Below, piece after piece: positions 8,320-17,198 of a stretch of 64,000 nt of DNA. The notes below the pieces were generated by a model that did not search any database, was not told the DNA's origin, and saw only the letters and a program-made list of their open reading frames with translations. Made by a program: the position numbers and the translations under genes. The stretch covers positions 3,336,001 through 3,400,000 of the forward strand of contig NZ_CP059692.1 in NCBI RefSeq assembly GCF_014058705.1. Reading direction: 5' to 3'. Within the stretch, counting starts at the first letter, position 1; the number at the start of each line of letters is the position of its first letter. Source of the DNA: Aureimonas mangrovi (GTDB taxonomy: Bacteria; Pseudomonadota; Alphaproteobacteria; Rhizobiales; Rhizobiaceae).

Positions 8320-11300
8320 ATGTCGATCCTGGCCAGCCTGAACCACGTCACGCATTACCGCTACGACCGGCCCGTGCGCCTCGGACCGCAGATCATCCGG
8401 CTGCGGCCGGCTCCGCACTCCAAGACGCGCGTGCCCTCCTATGCACTGAAGGTGCGGCCCAAGAACTATTTCATCAACTGGCAGCAGGACGCCTTCGGCA
8501 ACTGGCTGGCGCGTCTGGTCTTCCCGGAGCCCGCCACGGAGTTCCGCGTGGAGGTCGACCTCATCGCCGACATGACGGTCTACAATCCGTTCGACTTCTT
8601 CGTGGAAGAGTACGCCGAGGCCTGGCCCTTCACCTACGAGCCGGTTCTGGCCGAAGATCTCGCGGCCTATCTCGGCCCCGAATCCTCCGCACCGGTTCTG
8701 ATCGACTTTCTCGCCGAGCTGGACCGCTCGCAGTCGCATACGGTGGATTTCCTCGTCGGCCTGAACCGCCTCCTGTCGGAGCGCATCGCCTATACGATCC
8801 GCATGGAGCCGGGCGTGCAGACTCCGGCCGAGACGCTGACCAAGGGTTCGGGCTCGTGCCGCGACACCTCGTGGCTTCTTGTGCAGGTGCTGCGCCATCT
8901 CGGCTTCGCCGCCCGCTTCGTCTCCGGCTACCTGATCCAGCTCAAACCCGACCGCGTCTCGCTCGATGGGCCGAGCGGCACCGACCACGATTTCACCGAT
9001 CTTCACGCCTGGGCCGAGGTCTACCTGCCGGGCGCCGGCTGGATCGGCTTCGACCCGACCTCCGGCCTGATGACGGGCGAGAGCCATATCCCCCTGGCCG
9101 CCACCCCGCACTACCGCTCCGCCGCGCCCATTACCGGTGCGGTGGATCCGGCCGGCGTCGAGTTCGAGTTCGACATGCGCGTGACGCGCGTCGCCGAGCG
9201 CCCGCGCGTCTCCTGGCCGTTCTCCGACGAGAGCTGGCAGGCGCTTGACGACCTCGGCCGCGCGGTCGACGCCGATCTCGCCGCGAGCGACGTGCGGCTG
9301 ACGATGGGCGGCGAGCCGACCTTCGTCTCCATCGACGATTTCGAGGCCGGGGAATGGAACGCCGACGCGACCGGGCCGGCCAAGGCCGGGCTCGCCGACG
9401 AACTCGTGCGCCGCCTTCAGGCGCGCTTCGCGCCGGGTGGCTTTCTCCATCACGGCCAGGGCAAGTGGTATCCCGGTGAGACGCTGCCGCGCTGGACCTA
9501 TTCGCTCTATTGGCGAAAGGACGGCAAGCCCATCTGGAAGAACCCGGCGCTGTTCGTGCGCGAGGCCGGCGGGAAGGAGGCGACGATCGAAGCGGCCGGC
9601 AGCCTCCTGCGCCGCGTCGCGCGCCGGCTGGGCGTCGAGGAAGAGAACGCCGTCCCCGCCTACGAGGACCCGGCCTACTGGCTGAGCCGCGAGGCGCAGC
9701 TTCCCGTGAACGTCGATCCGGCCGATTCCAAGCTGGAAGACGCCGAAGAGCGGGCCCGGCTCGCCCGCGTCTTCGACCGCGGCCTCGACAAGCCGTCCGG
9801 CATGGTGCTGCCGGTGCAGGAATGGCAGGCACGGGGGCGCCGCTTCCGCTCCGAGCGCTGGAAGACCCGGCGGGGGCGCATCTTCCTCGTGCCGGGCGAT
9901 TCCGCCGTCGGCTATCGTCTGCCGCTTTCGGCCTTGCCGCACCTGACGCCGGCGCAATACCCCTACACCCACCCGGCCGACCCGATGCAGGACTTCGATC
10001 CCCTGCCGGAGCCCGAGGCGATCGGGCAGCCGCAGCCGCGCATCGAGCGTGCCGACGCGCCGGTCTGGCAGGCCCCGCCGAGCGAGGCGGGCGAGATCGA
10101 GGGCGCGGTGCGCACCGCGCTCGCCATCGAGCCGCGCGACGGCAAGCTCTGCGCCTTCATGCCGCCGGTGGAGACGCTTGAGGCCTATCTCGAGCTTCTG
10201 GCCGCCGTCGAGGAAGCCGCCGAGGCGCTCTCGCTGCGGGTGCGCATCGAGGGCTACGCGCCGCCCTTCGACCCGCGCGTCGAGGTGGTCCGCGTCGCGC
10301 CCGATCCTGGCGTCATCGAGGTGAACGTCCATCCCGCCGCCTCATGGGATGCGGCAGTGGCGATCACGACGGGCGTCTACGAGGATGCGCGACAGTCGCG
10401 CCTCGGCACGGACAAATTCATGATCGACGGCCGCCACGCCGGCACCGGCGGCGGCAACCACGTCGTCGTCGGCGGCGCGACGCCGTCCGATTCGCCCTTC
10501 CTGCGCCGGCCGGACCTCCTGAAGTCACTGGTGCTGCACTGGCAGCGCCACCCCTCGCTCTCCTACCTCTTCTCGGGCCTCTTCATCGGCCCGACGAGCC
10601 AGGCGCCGCGCGTCGACGAGGCGCGGCACGACCAGCTCTACGAACTCGAAATTGCGATGGACCACGTGCCGGCGCCCGGCGCCGGCGAAGCACCGCCGCC
10701 CTGGCTGGTGGACCGCCTGTTCCGCAACCTCCTCGTGGACGTGACCGGCAACACGCACCGCTCCGAAATCTGCATCGATAAGCTCTACTCGCCGGACGGG
10801 CCGACGGGCCGCCTCGGCCTCGTCGAGTTCCGCGGTTTCGAGATGCCGCCGGACGCGCGGATGAGCCTGGCCCAGCAACTCCTCATCCGCGCGCTGATCG
10901 CCAAGTTCTGGAAGGAGCCGCAGGACGGGCGCTTCGCCCGCTGGGGCACCAGCCTCCACGACCGCTTCATGCTGCCCGAATTCGTCTGGGCAGACTTCCT
11001 CGACGTCCTCGCGGACCTCGAACGGTCGGGCTATTCCGTGCGACCGGAGTGGTTCGCGGCGCAGTGGGAATTCCGCTTTCCCTTCTGCGGCAGGATCGAG
11101 CGCGAGGGCGTCTCGCTGGAACTCAGACAGGCGCTGGAGCCCTGGCACGTCATGGGCGAAACGGGCGCGATCGGCGGTACGGTTCGCTTCGTCGATTCCT
11201 CGGTCGAGCGCATGCAGGTCAAGCTGTCGGGCTTCGACCCCGCGCGCCACGCCGTCACCTGCAACGGCCGCCTCGTGCCGCTGCGCGAGGCCGGCACTGC

Positions 11301-11631
11301 CGGCGAAGCGGTGGCCGGCGTGCGGTTCAAGGCGTGGCAGCCGGCCTCGGGCCTGCACCCGACCATTCCGGTCCACGCACCGCTGACCTTCGACATCTAC
11401 GACAAGTGGTCGGAGCGCTCGATCGGCGGCTGCACCTATCACGTCGCCCATCCGGGCGGGCGCAACTACGAGACCTTCCCGGTCAACGCCAACGAAGCCG
11501 AAGCGCGCCGGCTCGCGCGCTTCGAGCCGATGGGGCACACCGCCGGGCCGTTCACCCCGCCGTCCGAGCGGCCCGATCCCGCCTTCCCGCACACGCTGGA
11601 CCTTCGCCGGCCGCCCCATCTTGCCAACTGA
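8320..11631 (+). CDS. Large transglutaminase-like protein with C-terminal DUF2126
   Basis: 1103 residues. Residues 1-110 form the bacterial transglutaminase N-terminal domain ([16 protein letters not shown]). The transglutaminase/protease core follows, with a complete triad: Cys near 180 ([10 protein letters not shown]), His near 229 ([10 protein letters not shown]) and Asp near 245 (GFDPTSG). From about residue 300 to the end is DUF2126 ([45 protein letters not shown]), a domain that always accompanies this type of core. The reaction is not established; amide-bond formation or hydrolysis on a peptide is the usual inference. There is no signal peptide, so it is probably cytoplasmic. First gene of a three-gene operon; the next ATG follows its stop by one base. 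Confidence 0.9.
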   Translation: MSILASLNHVTHYRYDRPVRLGPQIIRLRPAPHSKTRVPSYALKVRPKNYFINWQQDAFGNWLARLVFPEPATEFRVEVDLIADMTVYNPFDFFVEEYAEAWPFTYEPVLAEDLAAYLGPESSAPVLIDFLAELDRSQSHTVDFLVGLNRLLSERIAYTIRMEPGVQTPAETLTKGSGSCRDTSWLLVQVLRHLGFAARFVSGYLIQLKPDRVSLDGPSGTDHDFTDLHAWAEVYLPGAGWIGFDPTSGLMTGESHIPLAATPHYRSAAPITGAVDPAGVEFEFDMRVTRVAERPRVSWPFSDESWQALDDLGRAVDADLAASDVRLTMGGEPTFVSIDDFEAGEWNADATGPAKAGLADELVRRLQARFAPGGFLHHGQGKWYPGETLPRWTYSLYWRKDGKPIWKNPALFVREAGGKEATIEAAGSLLRRVARRLGVEEENAVPAYEDPAYWLSREAQLPVNVDPADSKLEDAEERARLARVFDRGLDKPSGMVLPVQEWQARGRRFRSERWKTRRGRIFLVPGDSAVGYRLPLSALPHLTPAQYPYTHPADPMQDFDPLPEPEAIGQPQPRIERADAPVWQAPPSEAGEIEGAVRTALAIEPRDGKLCAFMPPVETLEAYLELLAAVEEAAEALSLRVRIEGYAPPFDPRVEVVRVAPDPGVIEVNVHPAASWDAAVAITTGVYEDARQSRLGTDKFMIDGRHAGTGGGNHVVVGGATPSDSPFLRRPDLLKSLVLHWQRHPSLSYLFSGLFIGPTSQAPRVDEARHDQLYELEIAMDHVPAPGAGEAPPPWLVDRLFRNLLVDVTGNTHRSEICIDKLYSPDGPTGRLGLVEFRGFEMPPDARMSLAQQLLIRALIAKFWKEPQDGRFARWGTSLHDRFMLPEFVWADFLDVLADLERSGYSVRPEWFAAQWEFRFPFCGRIEREGVSLELRQALEPWHVMGETGAIGGTVRFVDSSVERMQVKLSGFDPARHAVTCNGRLVPLREAGTAGEAVAGVRFKAWQPASGLHPTIPVHAPLTFDIYDKWSERSIGGCTYHVAHPGGRNYETFPVNANEAEARRLARFEPMGHTAGPFTPPSERPDPAFPHTLDLRRPPHLAN

Positions 11632-11632
11632 C

Positions 11633-13906
11633 ATGGGACTGCCTGCCAGCGCGGATGCGTTGCTCGACACCTATCGCACCCAGCCCGGCCGACGCGACGA
11701 AATGCTGCTGCCCGGCGGCGGCCTTGCACCGCATTACCGCCCGCTGGTGGAGGCGCTGGGCGCACTTTCGCCCGGTGAGCGCGAGGCGCGCTTTGCCGCC
11801 TCCACGCAGTATCTGCGCGAGGCCGGCGTCTTCTACCGCGTCTATTCCCAGGGCGAGCGAGCGGCCGGCGACGCGCGCCTCTGGCCGCTCTCGCATCCGC
11901 CTGTCGTTCTGGCGAAGGAAGAGTGGGAGGGCCTCGAGCGCGGCCTCGTCCAGCGCGCGCGATACCTCGAAGCGCTTCTGGGCGATCTCTACGGCGAACG
12001 ACGACTGGTGCGCCAGGGCCTGCTGCCGGCCTCTCTTCTCGGCCGCAACCCCGAATTACTGCGCCCCCTCGCGCAACAGGGCCTTTCGGGCGAGCCACTC
12101 ATCCGGTTCATCGCGGTGGATCTCGGCCGCGCGCCGGACGGTCGCTGGCGGGTGCTGGCGGACCGCACGCAGGCGCCTTCCGGCGCGGGCTTTGCGCTGG
12201 AGAACCGCGTCGCGTCCTCGCGCGCGCTGGCCGACCTCTCGCGCGAAATGAACGTCCGCCGGCTCGCCGCCTTTTTCGACGGTTTCCGCCGCACGCTCGC
12301 AGCGCTCTCCGGGCCGAACAGCGGCAAGATCGGGCTCCTTTCGCCCGGCCCCGGCAACGAGACCTATTTCGAGCACGCCTATCTGGCCCGCTATCTCGGC
12401 TTCCAGCTTCTGGAGGGCGGCGACATCGACGTCGCGCAAGACGCGGCCTTCCTGCGCACCGTAGAGGGGCCGGCCCCGCTCTCCGTGCTCTGGCGGCGTC
12501 TCGACGCGGACTTCGCCGATCCGCTGGAGCTGTTCTCGCGCTCGGCGATCGGCACGCCCGGCCTTTCCCGCGCCGTGCGCGCCGGGCGTCTGAGGCTCGT
12601 CAACGCGCTCGGATCGGGTCTTCTGGAGACGCGCGCCTTCCTCGCCTATGAAGCGGCGGTGGCCGAGGCTCTGATCGGCGAGACGCTCGAAATGCCCGGC
12701 CTTCGAACGCAGTGGTGCGGCGCGCCGGGCGACGCCGATGAGGGCCTTTCGCTGCAGCCCGCCTTTCCGGGAAAGGCGCCATGCGTGCCCGGCGATGCAG
12801 CGGGTTTCGTGCGGCAGGAGGAGATCGCGCTCTCCACCGCGCCCGTTTTCGACGGCGGCATCCTTTCGCCGCGCGCGGTTTCGCTGCGGGTCTTCCTCGC
12901 CCTCGGAGAGGACGGCTGGGCGGTGATGCCGGGCGGCTTCGCGCGGCTCTCCGGACATGACGGAACGCTTTCCATGCAGGGCGGCGGCCTTTCGGCAGAT
13001 GTCTGGGTCGTCTCCGACCGCCCGGAACCGCCGGTCACCCTCCTCGGCGATGCGTCGGCCACGCGGCGGCGTCTGCCCGGCGCCCTGCCCGCCCGCGCAG
13101 CCGACGATCTCTTCTGGCTCGGGCGTCTGACGGAGCGCACCGAGGTCGTCGCGCGCCTCGCGCGCATGGCCGAGGGCCGGCGACGGGAAGGGGCGGCCGA
13201 TCATGAGCTGACGGCGCTCATCGAAGGCTTTGTCGGCGGCCCCGGCGATCCGCGCGGCGCGCTTCTCACCTTGGCGCGGCAGGCGCTCGACACGGCCGCA
13301 CGCATCCGCGACCGTTTCTCGCCGGACGCCTGGCGGATGCTGGCCGAACTCGTCGCGCTTCTGGAGGAGGCGCCCGGGAACGAACGCCTATTCGGCCACG
13401 CGCTCACGCAGCTCGCAGGCTTCACAGGGCTCGTGCGCGAGAACATGTACCAGTTCACGGGCTGGCGCTTCCTGCAGCTCGGCCGCCAGCTCGAACGCGG
13501 TCTGACCACCGCCCATGTCGGCGCGCGGCTCCTCTCGCGCGAGAACGCGGAGGGGGCGCTGGAAGCGGTTCTGGAATTCACCGACAGCCGCATGACCTAC
13601 CGCCGCCGCTTCTCGGTCGACCTGTCGCGCGAGGCGGTCGTCGATCTGTCGATCCTCGACCCCCACAATCCGCGCTCTCTCGCCTTTCAGGCGAACGGCG
13701 TGGAGGGCGGGCTGACGGGCCTTGCCGGGGAGACGACAGGAAGCGGCAAGCGGGCCGCGCGGCTCGCCGTGCGCCTGCGCACCGCCGCCGCGATCGAGGT
13801 CGACCCGGCGTTTCTCACGCGCATTGTGGGCGACTTCGCCGCGATCTCCGACGAGGTCTCGGCACGCTATTTCCGCCTGTCGGGCGGGCGGGACAAGATC
13901 CGATGA
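11633..13906 (+). CDS. Circularly permuted type-2 ATP-grasp / alpha-E domain fusion
   Basis: 757 residues made of two domains that are separate genes in many genomes. Residues 1 to about 480 are the circularly permuted ATP-grasp domain (PGGGLAPHYRPLVEALG, VLADRTQAPSGAGFALENR, LSVLWRRLDADF, NALGSGLLE). From about 485 on is the all-helical alpha-E domain (ARAADDLFWLGRLTERTEVVARLAR, MYQFTGWRFLQLGRQLERG). ATP-grasp enzymes ligate carboxylates to amines through an acyl phosphate, and peptide modification is inferred here from the transglutaminase and metallopeptidase neighbours. A TTG at 11621 would overlap the previous gene; the ATG at 11633, two codons after that gene's stop, is the simpler start. 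The stop overlaps the next start by ATGA. Confidence 0.9.
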   Translation: MGLPASADALLDTYRTQPGRRDEMLLPGGGLAPHYRPLVEALGALSPGEREARFAASTQYLREAGVFYRVYSQGERAAGDARLWPLSHPPVVLAKEEWEGLERGLVQRARYLEALLGDLYGERRLVRQGLLPASLLGRNPELLRPLAQQGLSGEPLIRFIAVDLGRAPDGRWRVLADRTQAPSGAGFALENRVASSRALADLSREMNVRRLAAFFDGFRRTLAALSGPNSGKIGLLSPGPGNETYFEHAYLARYLGFQLLEGGDIDVAQDAAFLRTVEGPAPLSVLWRRLDADFADPLELFSRSAIGTPGLSRAVRAGRLRLVNALGSGLLETRAFLAYEAAVAEALIGETLEMPGLRTQWCGAPGDADEGLSLQPAFPGKAPCVPGDAAGFVRQEEIALSTAPVFDGGILSPRAVSLRVFLALGEDGWAVMPGGFARLSGHDGTLSMQGGGLSADVWVVSDRPEPPVTLLGDASATRRRLPGALPARAADDLFWLGRLTERTEVVARLARMAEGRRREGAADHELTALIEGFVGGPGDPRGALLTLARQALDTAARIRDRFSPDAWRMLAELVALLEEAPGNERLFGHALTQLAGFTGLVRENMYQFTGWRFLQLGRQLERGLTTAHVGARLLSRENAEGALEAVLEFTDSRMTYRRRFSVDLSREAVVDLSILDPHNPRSLAFQANGVEGGLTGLAGETTGSGKRAARLAVRLRTAAAIEVDPAFLTRIVGDFAAISDEVSARYFRLSGGRDKIR

Positions 13907-14772
13907 GATACGACATCCGCCTGCGCGTGGGCTATCGCTACGGTCAGCCGGTGAACAGCGCGCGGCATCTCCTGCGCGTCCGCCCGCGCGGCGATCGTGG
14001 CCAGACGGTCGAGTCCCTGTCGCTGACGTTTTCGCCGCAGCCTTTCGAGGCGGTTCGCGAGGCGGATTTCTTTGGCAACGCGACAGACCATCTGCGTCTC
14101 ACCGGTGCGCATGACGCCTTCACCGCCGAGATGCGCGCTCGGGTGCGCGTCGAGCGCCGGGCACCCGCCCCGGCACCGGGCCTTGCCGCGATCGCCCAGG
14201 AGGCGCGCACTGTGCGCGATGCGGAAGGGGCGAGCCCCGTCCACCATCTCGGCCCGAGCCGGCTCGTCACCCCGGACCGCGCGATCACCGCCTATGCGCG
14301 CGGCGCCACGCAGGGTCACTTAGACGGCGCCGACGCGGCTCTGGCGCTGGCCCGCGGCATCCGCGAGGACTTCGCCTATGTTGCCGGTTCGACCGACGTC
14401 TCCACCAGTGTGGCGAGCGTCTTTTCGCAGCGGCGGGGCGTCTGCCAGGACTTCGCGCATGTAATGATCGCGGCCCTGCGCGGTCTCGGGGTCCCGGCCG
14501 CTTATGTCTCGGGCTTCCTGCGCACCGAGCCGCCGCCCGGCATGGCCCGCCTGGAAGGCGCTGACGCCATGCACGCCTGGGTCGACGTGTGGCTTGGCAC
14601 AAGCGTCGGCTGGGTCGGCTTCGATCCCACGAACGGATGCATGGCGGTCGGGGACCACGTCATAGCCGCCATCGGCCGCGACTATGCCGACGTCGCGCCG
14701 GTGGACGGCGTGGTGACGACGACGGGCGCACAGAGCGCCTGGCACACGGTGGACATCGTGCCGCTCGATTAA
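13903..14772 (+). CDS. Small transglutaminase-like protein
   Basis: 289 residues, the usual length for the family. It has the bacterial transglutaminase N-terminal domain (MRYDIRLRVGYRYGQPV) followed by the core with Cys181 (RRGVCQDFAHVMI), His near 224 (AMHAWVDVWL) and Asp near 241 (GFDPTNG). It is the third gene of the operon, coupled by ATGA to the ATP-grasp/alpha-E gene. This three-gene order is widely conserved in Proteobacteria; the chemistry is uncharacterised, with ligation, hydrolysis or processing of peptides all possible. No export signal is seen. Its TAA stop overlaps the stop of convergent tenA within a shared TTAA, leaving no room for a separate terminator. Confidence 0.9.
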   Translation: MRYDIRLRVGYRYGQPVNSARHLLRVRPRGDRGQTVESLSLTFSPQPFEAVREADFFGNATDHLRLTGAHDAFTAEMRARVRVERRAPAPAPGLAAIAQEARTVRDAEGASPVHHLGPSRLVTPDRAITAYARGATQGHLDGADAALALARGIREDFAYVAGSTDVSTSVASVFSQRRGVCQDFAHVMIAALRGLGVPAAYVSGFLRTEPPPGMARLEGADAMHAWVDVWLGTSVGWVGFDPTNGCMAVGDHVIAAIGRDYADVAPVDGVVTTTGAQSAWHTVDIVPLD

Positions 14773-15476
14773 TTTCCAGCCGAGAGGCCCATCGCCCAGA
14801 AGTCCGCCTCCAGCCGGCAGGCGGTGGCGAAGGTCTCGCACAGCTCCGGCCAGCGCGGCGAGGAAGATGCGTCCGGGCCGAGCAGCCGCGCGCCGAGACG
14901 CTCGGCCAGCGCCGCGACAACGGCGCACGTCTCCCGGTACTCCTCGCCGGCATAGGTCGCGACCCACTCGCCATAGGGCCCTTGCGTGCCGTGCTCGGCG
15001 GCAAGGCGCGCGCCGATCTCGCCGTAGCCGAGCACGCAAGGCAGAAGCGCGACGAGGAGGTCGAGCCCGTCGCCCGCCATGCCCCGGTCGATGACGTAGC
15101 GCGTATAGGCAAGGTTCTGCGGCGCCTCGCGCGTCGCCCCCAGCGCCGCCTCGTCGATGCCCTCCCGCGCGCAGATCTCGACATGCAGGCGCGTCTCGGT
15201 GTCGACGAGCGCGTGGACCGTCGCGGCGCAGAGGCGCATCTCCTCGAGACGCGTCGACTTGAAGGCGAGGAGCGACCACGCCCGCGCGAAGTGGATCAGG
15301 AAAACGTAATCCTGGCGCAGATAGTGCAGGAAGGCCGCCCGCGGCAGCGTGCCGTTGCCCAGCCGCTCGACGAAACCATGCCGCGCATAGGCGCTCCAGT
15401 CGTCACCCGCCGCCGCGCGCAGCGCCGCAAAGAGCGGGGAGCCGAAATCGGGGGCGGCTGGCTGATGGGCTCTCAT
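14769..15476 (-). CDS. tenA: TenA-family thiaminase II / aminopyrimidine aminohydrolase
   Basis: Hydrolyses thiamin breakdown products such as aminomethyl-HMP to HMP for thiamin salvage. The 235 residues show the TenA pattern: active-site Cys147 (LLPCVLGYGEIG), the YGEW and TYAGEEY motifs (168-181) and Glu223 (CRLEADFW), which matches the catalytic glutamate of Bacillus TenA. The ATG at 15476 follows a GGACAGACGCG leader; the frame is open further up, but that region belongs to the TPP riboswitch. No thi biosynthetic or transporter genes are adjacent, so this is a single-gene riboswitch regulon within the window. Its 3' end is convergent with the transglutaminase gene. Confidence 0.95.
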   Translation of the reverse strand: MRAHQPAAPDFGSPLFAALRAAAGDDWSAYARHGFVERLGNGTLPRAAFLHYLRQDYVFLIHFARAWSLLAFKSTRLEEMRLCAATVHALVDTETRLHVEICAREGIDEAALGATREAPQNLAYTRYVIDRGMAGDGLDLLVALLPCVLGYGEIGARLAAEHGTQGPYGEWVATYAGEEYRETCAVVAALAERLGARLLGPDASSSPRWPELCETFATACRLEADFWAMGLSAGN

Positions 15477-15525
15477 CGCGTCTGTCCTTTCGGGCGCGGG
15501 CGATGAAAGGCGCGCTTGCGCCTCT

Positions 15526-15601
15526 CGACTCCCTCCGCCGGCATGATCCGGTTCAGGTTCCAAGGGTGCTTCTCAGCCCGCGCTTGCGGACGCCCCCGTC
15601 G
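15526..15601 (-). promoter_or_regulatory. TPP (thi-box) riboswitch controlling tenA
   Basis: On the minus strand the aptamer reads GGGCTGAGAAGCACCCTT, then GGAACCTGAACCGGATCATG, then CCGGCGGAGGGA. These are the conserved CUGAGA pyrimidine-sensing helix and the ACCUGA...GAU pyrophosphate-sensing helix, closed by a P1 pairing of CGAC (15601-15598) with GTCG (15529-15526). It sits 50 bases before the tenA ATG, in the usual place for a TPP riboswitch. I see no clear terminator between aptamer and start, so control of translation initiation is more likely. TPP binding should repress tenA. Confidence 0.95.
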
Positions 15602-15699
15602 ACGGGTTCAACCTATCGCGGCAGGCCGTGTATGGCCACCGTCACGAGACTGCCGAAAGAGGGCGGCAGGATCGCCCGATCACAGACGAAAGGACCGCC

Positions 15700-16728
15700 A
15701 TGCGCCCGCTCCTCCTCATCGCTCCCGCCCTCCTCGCGACCCCCGCGCTCGCGCAGGAGGCCGGCAAGATCAAGTATTTCGGGGACTGGGTGGTCGGTTG
15801 CGACAACCGCTGGGACTGCACCGCCATCGGCCTCGCGCCCGAGGCCGCGCCAGCGCCCGCCTATCTGAAGATCACGCGCGAGGCGGGCGCCGAATCCGGC
15901 CCGGACGTTTCCGTCGCGATCCTCGACGATGCCGGCGAAGGCGGTACGATCGAGCTGTCGTTGACGGGCGGCGAGGCCCTGCCCGTGATGGAACTCGACG
16001 CGGAGCCCGGGGAGGGGAGCATCGTCTCGGCCGCGCTCGGTCCGGTCGATCACGTCGCCTTCATCGACGCACTGTTGCCCGCGCAGACCCTCGATGTCTC
16101 GCTCGGCGAGACCAGCGTGCCCGTCTCGCTCGCCGGCATCTCGGCGGCATTGCGCTACATGGACGCCATGCAGGAGCGCGCCGGCACGAGCGGGGCGCTC
16201 GTCGCGAGGGGCGACCGCCCCGCCGACACGATCCCGCCGACGCCACCGGCCGTCACCGTCGATGCCATGACCCTCAGCGAGGTTTCAGAGCCCGGCGAAC
16301 GGCCCGAGGGCCTTCCCGAAAGCGACGAATACTGCCCCGAGACCGCCGGCGACTACGTTCTGGAGGCCGAGGACGGCACGCGCCTGTGGGGCGTGTGCTC
16401 GAGCGCGGGCGCCTACAACATCTCCTACGATTTCTCGATCGTGCGCGAAGGCGAGGTCACGCCGGCCGATTTCGGCCCGCAGGGACAGGGGATGTCGCCC
16501 GATGGCGACCAGCGCTCCACGCTGGTCAACCCGATGCTGGCCGAGGACGGCCGCACGTTCGAGGCTTTCGCACGCGGGCGCGGCATCGGCGACTGCGGCT
16601 CCTACACGCGCTTCGCGTTCACCGCCGACGGCCCGGCTCTGGTCGAGCAGTCCGTGATGGGCGAGTGCCGAGGCGTATCGCCCGACGACTGGCCGGTGCT
16701 CTACCGGGCCGAGCTCTCCAGCGAATAG
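15700..16728 (+). CDS. Secreted DUF1176 protein
   Basis: 342 residues with a clear Sec signal peptide (MRPLLLIAPALLATPALAQ, cleavage after AQA/Q near residue 19). The mature protein has the DUF1176 pattern: GKIKYFGDWVVGCDNRWDCTAI near the start, a middle segment with GISAALRYMDAMQ, and C-terminal YDFSIV and GDCGSYTRFAF blocks. Four to five cysteines are spaced as if for periplasmic disulphides. Function unknown; the family is periplasmic. The ATG at 15700 has AAAGGA eight bases upstream. It diverges from the riboswitch of tenA, and its 3' end overlaps the 3' end of convergent allA by 28 bases. Confidence 0.85.
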   Translation: MRPLLLIAPALLATPALAQEAGKIKYFGDWVVGCDNRWDCTAIGLAPEAAPAPAYLKITREAGAESGPDVSVAILDDAGEGGTIELSLTGGEALPVMELDAEPGEGSIVSAALGPVDHVAFIDALLPAQTLDVSLGETSVPVSLAGISAALRYMDAMQERAGTSGALVARGDRPADTIPPTPPAVTVDAMTLSEVSEPGERPEGLPESDEYCPETAGDYVLEAEDGTRLWGVCSSAGAYNISYDFSIVREGEVTPADFGPQGQGMSPDGDQRSTLVNPMLAEDGRTFEAFARGRGIGDCGSYTRFAFTADGPALVEQSVMGECRGVSPDDWPVLYRAELSSE

Positions 16729-17198
16729 GGCTCGTCGAAGAAGGCTTCCTCGTAGTTGACGCCCTCCCCGCCGCGATCGACCACGAGGAAGTCCGACGCT
16801 TCCTCCAGCGCGATCAGCGGGTGGTGCCAAGTGCCGGCGGCGTATGACACGCCCTTGCTGCCGTCGCAGAGGAAAGCGACGGGCGCGCCCGGACGGCCGT
16901 CCTCGTCGGGCGCGACGACGACGAGGAACGGGCGCCCCTGAAGCGGTACGAAGGCCTGGCTGCCGAGCGGGTGGCGTTCCAGCATCTCCACCTTCAGGGG
17001 CAACTCGAAGGGCTTGCCCCTGAAGATCGAGATCAGCGCGCGGCCGCCGCCGAGCTCCACCGGCGCGATGTCATGGAAGCGCGTGGTGGAGCCGCCGTTG
17101 ATGAGCTGTATTTCGCTGGCGTTGTCCGGCTCGATCACCTCGCCGAAGGGGCGGAAGGCATCGGCCGTCAGTTCCTGCGCGACGAGCCTGCCGCTCAT
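16701..17198 (-). CDS. allA: Ureidoglycolate lyase
   Basis: Cleaves ureidoglycolate to glyoxylate and urea, the last purine-ring step before urease. The 165 residues carry AllA signatures: FRPFGEVIE near 16-24, INGGSTTRFHDIA, SIFRGKPFELPLKVEMLERHPLGSQAF and the cupin-like GTWHHPLIAL near 122-131. The start overlaps the alc stop by ATGA (17195-17198), making it the third gene of puuE/uraD-alc-allA. The coding 3' end runs 28 bases antisense into the DUF1176 gene. Product urea would feed the urease encoded at 40-47 kb. Confidence 0.94.
   Translation of the reverse strand: MSGRLVAQELTADAFRPFGEVIEPDNASEIQLINGGSTTRFHDIAPVELGGGRALISIFRGKPFELPLKVEMLERHPLGSQAFVPLQGRPFLVVVAPDEDGRPGAPVAFLCDGSKGVSYAAGTWHHPLIALEEASDFLVVDRGGEGVNYEEAFFDEPYSLESSAR

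Noticed and set aside
8092-10332. 746-codon minus-strand open frame opposite the DUF2126 gene
   Set aside because: No recognisable motifs; antisense shadow of a gene with complete catalytic motifs.
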